DNA of 64,000 bases from Phymorhynchus buccinoides (lineage: Eukaryota; Mollusca; Gastropoda; Neogastropoda; Raphitomidae), in NCBI GenBank assembly GCA_017654935.2, contig CM065699.1, positions 12,225,100 through 12,289,099 of the forward strand. Reading direction: 5' to 3'. Positions 10,776 through 20,510 of this stretch are shown one piece after another; position 1 is the stretch's first letter; the number at the start of each line of letters is the position of its first letter. Below the pieces are notes generated by a model that saw only the letters and a program-made list of their open reading frames with translations, ran no database searches and was not told where the DNA came from. Made by a program: the position numbers and the translations under genes.

Positions 10776-11635
10776 GCACGTGTGTGCATATTACAACCCA
10801 TTTCCTCATAAGGAAAGAAAGAAAGAAAACAAATAAAAGGAGTGTACAGACCAAAGAGCCGCAAAATAAGTCAACGCCCGTCTTGAATAGATCCGAAGAA
10901 CGTCAGTGTAACAACATGTGACAGGTATTCTATAGTACTACAACATGCCGTTTGTATTATGCCCATTTAGATCTGTTTCATAGGAAACGTTTGAAAACTT
11001 TGTGCTATAATATAAAATTCATGTAAAACGGCAAAAGGAAGTTTTGCTAATTGTTAACATCTGAGATGTTTCGCCTTACTCACTTAATATCTTGACGCGA
11101 TAAGCGTCAGTGACGTAGAATAGAATGTCACGATGCAACGAAACTAAATCAGATATTTCGCCCAAAACACTCTATAAGTCATGCGTTCTATGTTTGGATT
11201 GACTTCATATTTGTCCACGTTACCTGTAAAAAATCTTTTGTAAATATAGTGCTACGCATTTATTTTTCATAGGTGTTGATTCCTACTAAAACACATTTTT
11301 TTTCAAAAGTTTCGTTATTTCTGTTAGAAAAACGGACATGTTTTTCATCAAGAAATAAATTCGCAGTTGGTATTTAAAAGAGCAGTGTCTACTGCGAAAT
11401 AAAATATATTTTAAACGAATGAACAACCTTTCCTTTCCTTACAAAAAAAAAAAAGAAACTTGTTGCACGAATTACTTTTTTAAAAAGATTTAATTCGTTA
11501 ATTCATAACGGCTAAGAAGCATGTCTAAAAAACGGCATAATCCACTTTAAGGTATTTCAGGGTCTGTAAAATTATAAGACAGTGTAAAAATGTGTAATTG
11601 ACAAACTTCGTTTTTTTATCATTTGCGAGTTCTGT
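10773..11635. other. Intron sequence, no gene seen
   Basis: AT-rich, no recognised repeat or coding exon on either strand. Confidence 0.55.
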
Positions 11636-11659
11636 AATTCGGCCTTTTTTGAAAAACGC

Positions 11660-12015
11660 TCATATGGGACATTTGTAAATACAAATATGGTGGGAACAAC
11701 ACTGGAGGCAATGCCCGGAGGCAGTACGAAATCAGTAAAGTCCCGATTTTTTTTAATCAATACAGATAGGTGTAGCGGTAACCACGCCTCGGTTAAACCT
11801 CATCGGCTATGGCACCGCTACAAGTGATAAGATGACTCTCTAGAGCATCGTAAACTGCGTGCGCGCGAGAGAGAGAGAGAGAGAAAATGGAGTTTTACGT
11901 CCTCTTGGTCTGAATCAGACACATATGGGACATTTGTAAATACAAATATGGTGGGAACAATACTGGAGGCAATGCCCGGAGGCAGTGCAAAACCAGTAAA
12001 GTCCCGAATTTTTTA
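11660..12015 (+). repeat. Two copies of a CATATGGGACATTTGTAAAT dispersed repeat
   Basis: The block from CATATGGGACATTTGTAAAT through GGCAATGCCCGGAGGCAGT to AGTAAAGTCCCGA occurs at 11661-11747 and again at 11921-12008. The second copy is preceded by TTTTACGTCCTCTTGG. The same phrases, diverged, are at 35100-35206 and in the 74-bp array at 29432-29800. This is a dispersed family, possibly SINE-like, but no Pol III boxes are seen. Confidence 0.7.
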
Positions 12016-12990
12016 TATTAAACTGCGTGCGCGCGCTCGCCTAAGTGTATAGACTATGAATAACATTTTACTCTATGATAACGTTATGAATATTACCTGA
12101 ACAGAAAATAGTTATTATAAAACAATACAAATGAGATATTTCCAGTTAACTTAATTTATACGTTATCTAGATACACAAACTTTATTTGTTGATAACAATA
12201 TCATCCCAAATTGCCATGTGATACAAAAAAGCAAATAAAACGAACTAAATAAATGTATTATTGGAATGACAATTACCTCCCCTGAAACAAGGTGTACATA
12301 TTGTTTTTAACGTCCTAACTGTGCCTTTTAATATTGCATTAACTTCCTGATTTTCTTCTTTCACTTACACGTTCAATGACTCGCCTCTAGATCAGTCTGC
12401 CCATTAATTGATTAATTTTTAAATCTTCAAATCTTAGTGGAGAACATCTAGACTAGATCTAACTAATGGCTTCACCTAGTATACTGTCTCTTGTCATTTG
12501 TGTTAAAAAAAATATTGGCTACCGGGCCATTTTTACAGGCGAACAGTATATTGGTGGGGAAACTAGTGAAATGTGTAATTCGTTTCAACTCTTTGTTGCT
12601 TAGAACATCCAACCGAACTGAAGCACGATATCGAGGCTTTTTCTTTGATGGACCCCTAACGCGTTCTTTCGTTTTCGTCATTTCCTGCAAGACTATTTTT
12701 ACATTGGAGCCTTCGGTGCCCAGGGGTGTCATAGCTGCCGGAAAGTTTAAGTTTTGCGACATTGACTTTATTAAAATATAAAGGCAATTCTAGAAAATCT
12801 TCATTTTCGCTTCATTTATAGCAATTTTTGGTGTTCATCAATACAACACAATCAAAGTCCAGTGTATCTCAGCATGTTTGCGACATGCTTATCACAGGGT
12901 TTTCATCTCCTTGATCACTACAACATAATTTGGACTCTGAACGTTTTTGAATTGTAACTGAATCGTTTTCTATGGCATGCAGCTACTTGC
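12016..12990. other. AT-rich intron sequence, no gene seen
   Basis: Open frames here (for example 12491-12781) have no recognisable domain and carry the same CCCAGGGGTGTCA phrase as 6782, pointing to repeat origin rather than a gene. Confidence 0.5.
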
Positions 12991-12995
12991 TTGGG

Positions 12996-13021
12996 CAAGG
13001 CAAGGCAAGGCAAGGCAAGAA
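12996..13021. repeat. (GGCAA)n short tandem
   Basis: Five pentamer units. Confidence 0.9.
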
Positions 13022-13107
13022 ATTTATTTCATACCCCATTTGGCTGGGAAGATTCGGAATTTTCCCGGATTCTGAATTTTCCCGTGACATATATATATAT
13101 ATATATA

Positions 13108-13187
13108 GGGGAAGACGGGGTAAAAAGCGCATGGGCGGGTAAGAAGCCCACCCCAATTATCTCATGAAATGAAGCAAATTTCAGTCC
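13108..13187. mobile_element. Solo arm of palindromic MITE family A
   Basis: The left arm GGGGAAGACGGGG...AAATTTCAGTC is present and is preceded by a (TA)n tract; the rest of the element is missing. An (AG)n run follows at 13303-13337. Confidence 0.85.
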
Positions 13188-13300
13188 AAATTTTCGCCTA
13201 CCCCATAGGCTTTTTCTAGGACAAAAAAAGAATGACGTATAATGTCACAATTACGTCAAAAAACAAAACGTCATGCAAATGAATTACGTCTATGTTATAC

Positions 13301-13341
<41 letters not shown>

Positions 13342-13376
13342 CATCTAGCATCTCCTATATAACAAGCTTAGTTATA

Positions 13377-13590
13377 GGGGAAGACGGGGTAAAAAGCGCA
13401 TGGGCGGGTAAGAAGCCCACCCCAATTATCTCATGAAATGAAGCAAATTTCAGTCTCATTTTGCCCATGAGACGAGCGTTAATGTCTAGCATTCGTCTCA
13501 TGGGCAAATTTGACTGAAATTTGCTTCATTTCATGAGATAATTGGGGTGAGCTTCTTACCCGCCCATGCGCTTTTTACCCCGTCTTCCCC
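13377..13590. mobile_element. Complete palindromic MITE family A with TA target duplication
   Basis: About 214 bp. The left arm starts GGGGAAGACGGGGTAAAAAG and the right arm ends with its exact complement. Arms are about 80 bp with a single mismatch seen, and the centre contains a second small palindrome. TA dinucleotides flank both ends (13375-13376 and 13591-13592), and the two other copies in the window also start after TA. A TA duplication and terminal inverted repeats fit a Tc1/mariner-type non-autonomous element. Confidence 0.9.
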
Positions 13591-13673
13591 TAGGGGTGTC
13601 ACGATAAATAAGTAGTCGTATGAAATATTTACCTATGCGCATTAGAACAGTTACTTATCTCGCGTTATTACTA

Positions 13674-13716
13674 CTAACCCTAACCCTATCCCTAACCCTA
13701 ACCCTAACCCTAACCA
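13674..13716 (-). repeat. Interstitial telomere-like (CCCTAA)n array
   Basis: Seven CCCTAA units, one with a single change, reading TTAGGG on the minus strand. It sits 84 bp from the complete family A MITE. TTAGGG is the ancestral animal telomere motif and is used in molluscs. Confidence 0.92.
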
Positions 13717-13960
13717 CGGAAAGAACCAAGAAATAGAGCAGGAGGGTGTAAATCTACATATTTGCAGAGAAATCGATGTACAAAGCCATGCACTTAGTTT
13801 CGTAATGATTCACAATGGCGGACAAACAAACGATTCTGATTGGCTACGCGGCTAGGACTACTTATCTCATAGAGGTAGCATATTCTTTTCACAGGGGAAT
13901 CCCTCATGCTTACAGCATTAGAGTCTATCCATAGTTGAAGTAGGAGCACACGTACTCATG

Positions 13961-13968
13961 CACACACA

Positions 13969-13999
<31 letters not shown>

Positions 14000-14014
14000 G
14001 CGCGCGCGCGCGCA
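13961..14014. repeat. (CA)n(CG)n alternating purine-pyrimidine tract
   Basis: A CA run switches to a pure CG run of about 14 units and back to CA. Such tracts favour left-handed DNA. Confidence 0.95.
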
Positions 14015-14129
14015 CACATGCACACAGAATGTCACGTGAAATAAAGTCTGCATGGAGCAATAGGCATTGGGAAGTCTAGGCTTGCCACTTAGATTTATAG
14101 GAACCAGTACTGAATATCAAACTCGAGGA

Positions 14130-14701
14130 CAAACTCTGCAGGGTTGAATTTCTCACAGAGTAAATCCATGGAAGTCTTTTCTTGAATTCAACCCAACAAA
14201 AACGGTCCCCAAATTCGACATCCAGTACAGTTCTCTCCTCAGTAGTTGTTTGTCGAACTCCACATGCTCAAGAGCTGTGATCTGCAAGTATCCCAGGTTG
14301 GGATCATCTGGGTGAGGCTGAGCACAGTGGGCTGCCACAGCGCATTTGGAAACCTTTTGCAATTTGCAGTCACTCTTGTGGTTAGCCCACCTCTTCTTAA
14401 GATCTTTTGTACAACCCACATACAGGGCGTCAGGGTGGATTTTGCAGGACATCAAGTAGATGACATTGGGGGTTGTACATGAAAGGTGTTGTCTGATTTT
14501 CCAATGCCTATTGGCCCATTGAGATTTGACACTGTCAGTGAATTTTCCATGTCCACACGTGTCACAACGCGTAGCTTTGCATTTGTAGAACCCATGTATA
14601 TATATATATACGTTTCTTGTTGTTGATTGGTCCATTAAAGTTTGTTTAAAATAAAAAATTTTTAAACCAATCAGACAAGAGCTTGCAATATTCTTCCGCA
14701 A
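14130..14701 (-). pseudogene. Penelope-like element GIY-YIG endonuclease fragment
   Basis: The minus-strand frame (about 180 codons) reads a cysteine cluster CKATRCDTCGHG, then TPNVIYLMSCKIHPDALYVG, CTKDLKKRWANHKSDC and ELYWMSNLGTVFVGLNSR. This order (CxxxxCxxC zinc motif, IYL..C with YVG, T..L..R...H, terminal LN...D/F) matches the C-terminal GIY-YIG nuclease of Penelope-like retroelements, where the YIG box varies to YVG. The reverse transcriptase part is absent upstream. The frame is uninterrupted. An alternative is another GIY-YIG protein, but the zinc cluster spacing favours Penelope. Confidence 0.8.
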
Positions 14702-14986
14702 TCGTTTTCTAAAGTGTTTCTTAGGCCCCGTTTGGCATAAGCGTTATTTGCGCGTCGACCGTTATCTGGAGAAACTATACCCAGGTAGATTCATGGGGGC
14801 CGTTTCACAAGGGCTAACGCTACGAAGCGTGGGCGCAAATCGGCAAAAACGGTGCTAAGAAACACCTCTTTCGCCGACGTTTGCCAAAAACGTTTTATGG
14901 CTTCTCTCAAAGTATCTCTTGGCGAACTATCACGTGACTAGCATGGGGCGAATACATTTCTTGTTGTTGATTGGTCCATTAAAGTT
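14612..14986. repeat. 30-bp direct repeat pair bounding 315 bp
   Basis: TTTCTTGTTGTTGATTGGTC plus CATTAAAGTT occurs at 14613-14642 and 14957-14986. The intervening block (14643-14956) overlaps the 5' end of the Penelope fragment and then unclassified sequence. Confidence 0.75.
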
Positions 14987-15058
14987 AGTGTCTGGCTTGG
15001 GCTTGACCTTATCTGGTGTGGACAGAGGTCACAAGGCGTTTGTGGACCTCAGTCTTTT

Positions 15059-15302
15059 TAACCTTTCAACGCTAGCCATTCCTCAGCCAAAATTTACCAT
15101 TAAACTTACCCGGGTAGAGAAAATATTTCGTCTGCAATATTGGGGATTCCTCTGTGACATGCATAAAATAGGGCCTGTCATTACCTCCCCAAATTAAGAA
15201 CATAAGGTCACTGGATACCAGACCCTCCTTTGATGCCTTTCAGTGACATGGGTGTTAAATCATTCTGGTGCCAAGAGGCGACAGTGGCGATGAAAGGGCT
15301 TA
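15059..15302 (+). mobile_element. TTAACCC-ended MITE family B, copy 1
   Basis: Starts TTAACCTTTCAACGC and ends GATGAAAGGGCTTA, so the ends are short inverted repeats. Internal landmarks are GTGACATGCATAAAATAGGG, AGAACATAAGGT and GGTGCCAAGAGGCGACAGTG. Same order as the copies at 16480-16732 and 23231-23830. Confidence 0.82.
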
Positions 15303-15325
15303 GCGACGAATTTCACTTTGCATTA

Positions 15326-15650
15326 TCCTTCCATGTTGGCTGTGTTTGTGTCATAGAGCGAGATCGCTATGGTGGTAGGTGTATCATGGTTTGGGGAGAG
15401 ATGGGGATGAACTACAGACCCCCTTCCCCATTCGTTTGAGTTGAAGGCAGCTTGGTAGACCTAGGGTACCAGGACACCGTTGTGCAGCCTCTTGAACTGC
15501 CAGCATTGCAAGCCATGGGCCAAGGTGTCATTTCCCAGGATGACAACGCCTGACGCCACCAAGCCAAGGTCATCAATGAGTTTCTGCAGCAGCAGCAAGT
15601 CACCTGCACTGGATCTGAATCCAAAAAAACACCGCCTTGGAGAAAAACAC
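15326..15650 (+). pseudogene. Tc1-like transposase relic (DDE region)
   Basis: Plus-strand frames show ERDRYGGRCIMVWGEMG, then, after a stop, VEGSLVDLGYQDTVVQPL and QDDNA, a stop, then RHQAKVINEFLQQQQV. In Tc1-like transposases the corresponding order is RD+(F/Y)GG.S.MVWG, G.L....Y...I+.P, QDNARPH and ..V..FL....V. The match is to the catalytic core around the second Asp. Stops replace a residue before EGS and the P of NARPH, so the gene is dead. Confidence 0.75.
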
Positions 15651-15963
15651 ATGGGTTACTTTATTCCAAAAGATATATTATATCTTGTTTTTTAAGAGAA
15701 CTTTTTTGGGGTGAAATTTGATGTTAATTTCTACTGTAATAAAATAATAGTAATAAAATAATACAGAAATACCCTCAATCGTTGTTTTTGTTTGTTTGTG
15801 TATTTAGGTATGAATGAAACTGAGTGACCTTTCAGTTGTTTTTAGCAGTATATGATTTACGAATAGTAGGCCTACATATTAAAATGGCAACCTTACTGAA
15901 GAGAAATTTAATTTTCAAAATTAGCGTCTGAATCATTGATAATCTCTAGTAATTTTGTTCCAG

Positions 15964-16301
15964 GTGGTTGATTTACTGAGAGCCGTGTACAGACCTCAGA
16001 ATTTCTACTGCATCCACCCTGACAGGAAATCGCCACCAGCATTCCATCACGCCCTGGCATCCGTCGCCCGCTGTCTCCCCAATGTGTTCATCGCCTCCCG
16101 TTCTCTCAACGTCAAGTGGGGCTCTTACGCAGTGCTGGGATCTGAGATCGTGTGCATGGAAGACCTATGGAGGAAGAGCAAGACCTGGAAGTACTTCATT
16201 AACCTGACAGGACAGGAGTTCCCTCTGAAGACCAACTACGAACTGGTCCGTATCCTGATGGCCTACCACGGAGCCAACGACGTCTCTGCAGGGGTGCCTA
16301 G
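15964..16301 (+). CDS. GCNT: GCNT-family transferase, second coding exon
   Basis: The acceptor is TTGTTCCAG|GTGGTTG and the donor is CTAG|GTGAGG, phase 0 to phase 2. The product reads VVDLLRAVYRPQNFYCIHPD, then FHHALASVARCLPNVFIAS, LEDL-type block EIVCMEDLWRK, and YFINLTGQEFPLKTNYELVR. These are hallmark GT14 (Branch) motifs: the LLRA+YRPQN.YC+H.D nucleotide-sugar region, ..C..NVF+AS, and WKYF+NL.GQEFPLKTN. NLT is a probable glycosylation site. The exon is flanked by inverted copies of a 1.5-kb LTR-like element (9058-10584 and 16758-18447). High confidence in family; the branch subtype (core 2 or I) cannot be set by eye. Confidence 0.95.
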
Positions 16302-16479
16302 GTGAGGACTGAACTTATGTAGCATTTGACTTTTCTTTCTCCAAAGAGACGAAGACAAAAGCCATAATGTTTTGGGCGGAGGTTTAAAGAAATGGCGAAA
16401 CACAACAGAAGCGTGTTGAAATGTGGTTCATCACTCATTTGTAAAAGTTAATCACTAGGGTGAGATTCGAACCCAGGCA

Positions 16480-16732
16480 TTAAAACGCTTTGAACGCCAG
16501 CCATTTTTCAGTAAAATGTTCCATTAAACCTACCTGGGTAGAGAAAATATTCTGTCTGCAATATTGGATTCCAAATTCCTTTGTAACATGCATAAAATAG
16601 GGCCTATCATTACCTCTCAAAAATAAGAACTTAGGGTAATTTGATAATAGACCCTCGCTTGATGCTTTTTAGTGACGTGGGTGTCAAATCGTTATGGTGC
16701 CAAGAGGCGACAGTGGTAATAAAAGGGTTAAT
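16480..16732 (+). mobile_element. MITE family B, copy 2
   Basis: Same internal order as 15059-15302 (CATGCATAAAATAGGG, AGAACTTAGGGTAAT, GGTGCCAAGAGGCGACAGTG), ending AAAAGGGTTAA. It lies 178 bp after the exon donor. Confidence 0.82.
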
Positions 16733-16757
16733 TAAGATCCAAATGGGTTAGCAGTAC

Positions 16758-16814
16758 TGTGACGTAAGTGTCCCGCGCGACCCGCTTTCTTTATTCCTTA
16801 TCTACACCCCCCCT

Positions 16815-16858
<44 letters not shown>

Positions 16859-18447
16859 TCTCCTTTTCATTTCTCGACCAACCGCCACGTTAATTGCCCG
16901 GCCGCTTCAAACGAACGCGGACTAAGGCAATTATCCCTTTGAACCACGATCTATCTCTCCATCACAAGAAAGTGACAACCACGGTTATCTCCCTTTGAAG
17001 ACGGTTTTGCCTTTCCAATCACAAGGTTAGGAATGTCCGGCATGTGATAAGGATGTAATAGGCGCGTGATTGTTCGGTACACTCTGAACATCATCTTGTG
17101 ATGTGTGGACTGTAATAAACCAATGACAGGCTTTCATTGTTTGAAAGTGAAGGCTATAATTGGCGTAGTGAGAAAAAGTTTTTCACACAAGACGCTGAAA
17201 CTGACTAGAGCAACACCTCTCCCAGCCAGAATAGCCCACCTAGTAAGTCTTATTGATGACTGGTGATTGAGACTGGTTGTTTGTTTGACCCTAGTTTTGA
17301 TCTAGATCCTATGTTCAATGATGAATAAGGAGTAGATAGATATGTTATAGAAAAGAAGTGGTAAACATTCTATTCTATTAATGTGCACTGATTATTTGTG
17401 TGTGTGTGTTTTTGACTTTAACACTTTTGGCACCAGAACCGGAGTTTATGCCTACTAACCCTTTTGTCTATTTTTAGTAGGAAACCTATGGGCCGCAATC
17501 TTGCACTTTATGATACCATTCCTTTCCAGGTGTTGGATGGAGAATGATGTTGTCTTGATCACCTTTTATGTTTTACTGATCTCAGTTTGTTAACTGAAAT
17601 TCAGTTTATTTATTAACTAGTGCTATTGTACAAGGGAAGCCTTCAAGCCGGTTGGGATTCACTAATTCCCTGCCGACTGAAGCCCCTTGTCTCTAAGCCA
17701 TAGAGATCTACATCCACCTTCTCCTGTGATTATCAGCAGGGCATCGTGGGCCGGACGATCATCCCGGACTCCACCAAGCACCAAGACGGGAAAGACGCCC
17801 CGCACCCAGAATCCGTGAGGAGACCACGCCTGAACCGTGCCATCCCGCGAAGCCGTAACCGGAACGACTGGGAGCTACTCTCACCTGATGAGCAAGCCCA
17901 GCCACACCAGCACTCGCCGATCACTACGGAAGAACTTGCCAAGAGCTAAGTTTATAAAACCGCGCCAATCACTGGAACTTTCCTACGGACACTGAAGATA
18001 ATTAGTAACCCTTCCGGCATGGGGCGAACCTTATAGAAAGACAAAAGTCTTGTGAATCCTTTCGGATTTCATTGTTTTTTTATCCATATTTTGTTTTGGC
18101 GCCATTGAGCTGCTTTATTATTATTGTTGCATAATCTTATGCAGATTTTGGGAGTAAATAAAATACAAGTGTCAAATAATCCTGAACCCTTTGGTCAGAC
18201 TGATGAGAGTGGGAGTCTTGTAATTTCATGTAAAACCCTACTTCTCTCTGTCTGCCATTTAGAGCAATTCAACCACTTGTATTTCTTACAACCATACGAG
18301 CCAGAACCCGGGCACAAATATAAATTTATTAGATGAAAAGGGGCCGGGAAAGTTGCTCATCTCCCATACCCTAGAGAAGTGGGCTAAAGGCAAATTTTCT
18401 AAAGTCTTCCCTAGAGACTTAGCCTTTTAACCCATTACCTCGTCACA
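16758..18447 (+). mobile_element. Solo-LTR-like element, copy 2 (plus), TSD AGTAC
   Basis: Starts TGTGACGTAAGTGTCCC and ends ATTACCTCGTCACA. Perfect 5-bp duplications AGTAC lie at 16753-16757 and 18448-18452. It carries a C-rich homopolymer (about 16810-16856), matching the poly-G of copy 1 on the other strand. A polyadenylation-type AATAAA is at about 18157. Length is 1690 bp; roughly 200 bp near the 3' end (18192-18400) are absent or replaced in copy 1. No gag-pol is present. It lies between GCNT exons 2 and 3. Confidence 0.87.
17704..17949 (+). CDS. Small ORF inside LTR-like element, copy 2 (unknown function)
   Basis: Open from a TAG at 17701 for about 81 codons: DYQQGIVGRTIIPDSTKH, RRPRLNRAIPRSRNRNDW, ELLSPDEQAQP, PITTEEL. 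It shares the RRPRLNRAIPRSRNRNDWEL block with copy 1 at the same relative place, followed by different C-termini. There is no ATG near the start, so if translated it would need splicing or a GTG. No domain is recognised. Confidence 0.3.
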   Translation, partial: RSTSTFSCDYQQGIVGRTIIPDSTKHQDGKDAPHPESVRRPRLNRAIPRSRNRNDWELLSPDEQAQPHQHSPITTEELAKS

Positions 18448-18810
18448 AGTACTAATGAATGCTTTATATGTTGGCCATCTAGCCTGCTGAGTTTTCGTGG
18501 AGTTAAAATTAATTCACCGAACCATTTATAAACACGTCGCCTTATGTTCATCCTTTGAAAAAGTCTTTTTTAAGACAACAATTTTGAAAACAATTTTACT
18601 TCGTATATTGTTTTTCATCTTTCATCTGTTAGTTTGTGTTAATGTGTAGCGTTTAGATGATTTTTTTGTTTTGTTTTGTTTTGAAGTTCAATTAGACTTA
18701 AAACTAGCACAACTAACGAGTTGGTGTAGCGGGCACAGCAGTGTAGGTTGTTATGACATGGTGTACATTATAATGAAATCTTCAAACAAAAATAATTTAA
18801 ACACCACCCG

Positions 18811-19090
18811 CTGTGGCGCAATGGTAGTGTCGCGGACTAGCGGTTGAGAGGTCCTGACTTGGAATCCCATAGAGGGCGGGTTTTTTCCGATCCTGAACCG
18901 ACTCTTACCTAGAGTGAGTATGCTATTGAATCAATGGGAAGACTGATGCCACACAGTCGAGCATAATCCACTTAACGGGTGCGATTCCAAGAGCATTGCT
19001 CTAATTTTTCTGACCAACACTGCAGGTGTCTGTGTCTCTCGGGCATGGATCAGGCCAGAATATCATTATGAAAGCAGCCGTGAAGTTCTT
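18811..19090 (+). mobile_element. tRNA-derived SINE (type 1)
   Basis: The head CTGTGGCGCAATGGTAGTGT resembles a Pol III A box (TGGCGCAATGG), and TTGGAATCCCAT, 40 nt on, resembles a decayed B box. About 200 bp of unrelated body follow (AAGACTGATGCCACACAGTC; ATTCCAAGAGCATTGC). This arrangement is typical of tRNA-derived SINEs. The tail is not clearly defined. Confidence 0.7.
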
Positions 19091-19279
19091 TTTAGTTATA
19101 TTTTTTTAGTGAACAAGAATGAAACGTGATTATGTTTTTTTGTTTTTTGTTTTTTAAATAAATGTCTTAAGACTATTCTCTTTGACTTTGTACAAAACAT
19201 TGTGTGTTTTTCCTTTGGCCCGCAGGCCTATTTGCAAAATATGTGCCTCTGGGTACATTGTGTTTCCTTTCCTTTTCAG

Positions 19280-19512
19280 GCGTAAGTTGACGCTGGACAG
19301 ATGGAGAGAGTTCCTTCCAGTTCCCCATAACATGACCATGTACAAAGGTCATGCTCACATAGTGGCCAGCAGAGGATTCGTGGATTATGTGCTACATGCC
19401 CCTGTTGCACAGGACTTCCTGGAGTGGTGCCAGCAGATACACATCCCAGATGAGCACTTCTTCAACAGTCTGAACCGAAACCCACGCCTCAAAGTACCGG
19501 GCAGATACCTCG
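19280..19512 (+). CDS. GCNT: GCNT-family transferase, third coding exon
   Basis: The acceptor is CCTTTTCAG|GCGTAAG and the donor CCTCG|GTAAGG, phase 2 to phase 1. The reading is RKLTLDRWREFLPVPHNMTM, then YKGHAHIVASRGFVDYVLH, DFLEWCQQIHIPDEHFFNSL. The family blocks P.HN.T..KG.AY..LSR.FV.++L and L.WS...Y.PDEH.WATL are clear. The Glu in PDEHF corresponds to the residue reported as the catalytic base in core-2 enzymes. Cys in EWCQQ replaces the more usual Ser. NMT is a sequon. The exon continues smoothly into 22859. Confidence 0.93.
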
Positions 19513-20290
19513 GTAAGGTGTCTTTATTGGGGTCTGCAACGAACACCTCTTGCAAGAGTGAATGCCCTTGGTGGGTGGGGGAAGATGGTTCAGTACTGAC
19601 CAAACAGGGGGATAACTCTCGCCAATAACCCTATTTGAGGCCACTATGGCTGCCTTTCGCAAGAGTGAATGCCCTTGTCAGTACTGACCAGCAATACAAG
19701 GGCATCATTCTCACTGTCAAGGGCGTTAATTAATAACCCTAGTTTCAGAGGCCTATAGCCTTCTGCCGCCTTTGGTGTGTGTGTGTTGGGGGCTATTGCA
19801 GTTACCGGTATTCTTTCCTTATTTCCTCGTTTCCTTTGAATACGGTCCCATTTGGCCTGTCCTCACACAGTGCAGGGTACTCAGAGTATTAGGCTACGAT
19901 TTAGGCCTACAGTCCCATTTCCCCTGAACTTTCTCAAACTTGAATGTGTCCTGCCTGCTATTGTTTTCATCATTGTTGACGTTTCCTTTTTATTTATTCT
20001 TTTAAAGACGCACCAGGTCACGTGTCAAAATCACGGGTTTCATGTGTTTTCCCTCTTAAGAAATCTTGTATTGATCAGGTTTGACTCCCATAGAAAAGTC
20101 TCCAAATTGAAAACGAAACATTATTTTAAAGAGCAGCCTCAATTTGAAGTTGTGGATATTTGTATGTGGGTCACAGCTACCCATAAAAAACCCCAAGGGA
20201 CTTAATCGTGGTGCGTCAATGTGTCTTTAAAGGTTTATTGCAAGTACTATTACTTCTACAGCTGCCACTACAACTACTGCCAGTGCTGCT
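19513..20290. other. Intron with a local duplication, no gene seen
   Basis: GCAAGAGTGAATGCCCTTG occurs at 19551 and 19658, and CAGTACTGACCA at 19592 and 19678. Otherwise no recognised element. Confidence 0.5.
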
Positions 20291-20294
20291 GCGC

Positions 20295-20329
20295 TGCTAC
20301 TACTACTACTACTACTACTACTACTGCTG

Positions 20330-20364
<35 letters not shown>

Positions 20365-20378
20365 GTTACTACTAGTTT

Positions 20379-20433
<55 letters not shown>

Positions 20434-20505
20434 GTTACTACTAGTTTTACTACTACTACCACTACTACTACTGTTACTACTACTACTACTGTTACTACTA
20501 TGTGA
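20295..20505. repeat. (TAC)n trinucleotide microsatellite
   Basis: A TAC run with periodic TGTTACTACTAGTTTTAC interruptions. The poly-Thr and poly-Ser frames are artefacts. A second TAC array with the same TAGTTTTAC lead-in is at 22682-22757. Confidence 0.95.
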
Positions 20506-20510
20506 CATGT

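Noticed and set aside
12491..12781. 96-codon plus-strand open frame
   Set aside because: No recognised domain; it shares a short phrase with 6782 in reverse, pointing to repeat origin, and has no clear splice sites linking it to GCNT.
13674..13716. True chromosome end
   Set aside because: The array is only seven units long and is followed by tens of kb of gene-bearing sequence.
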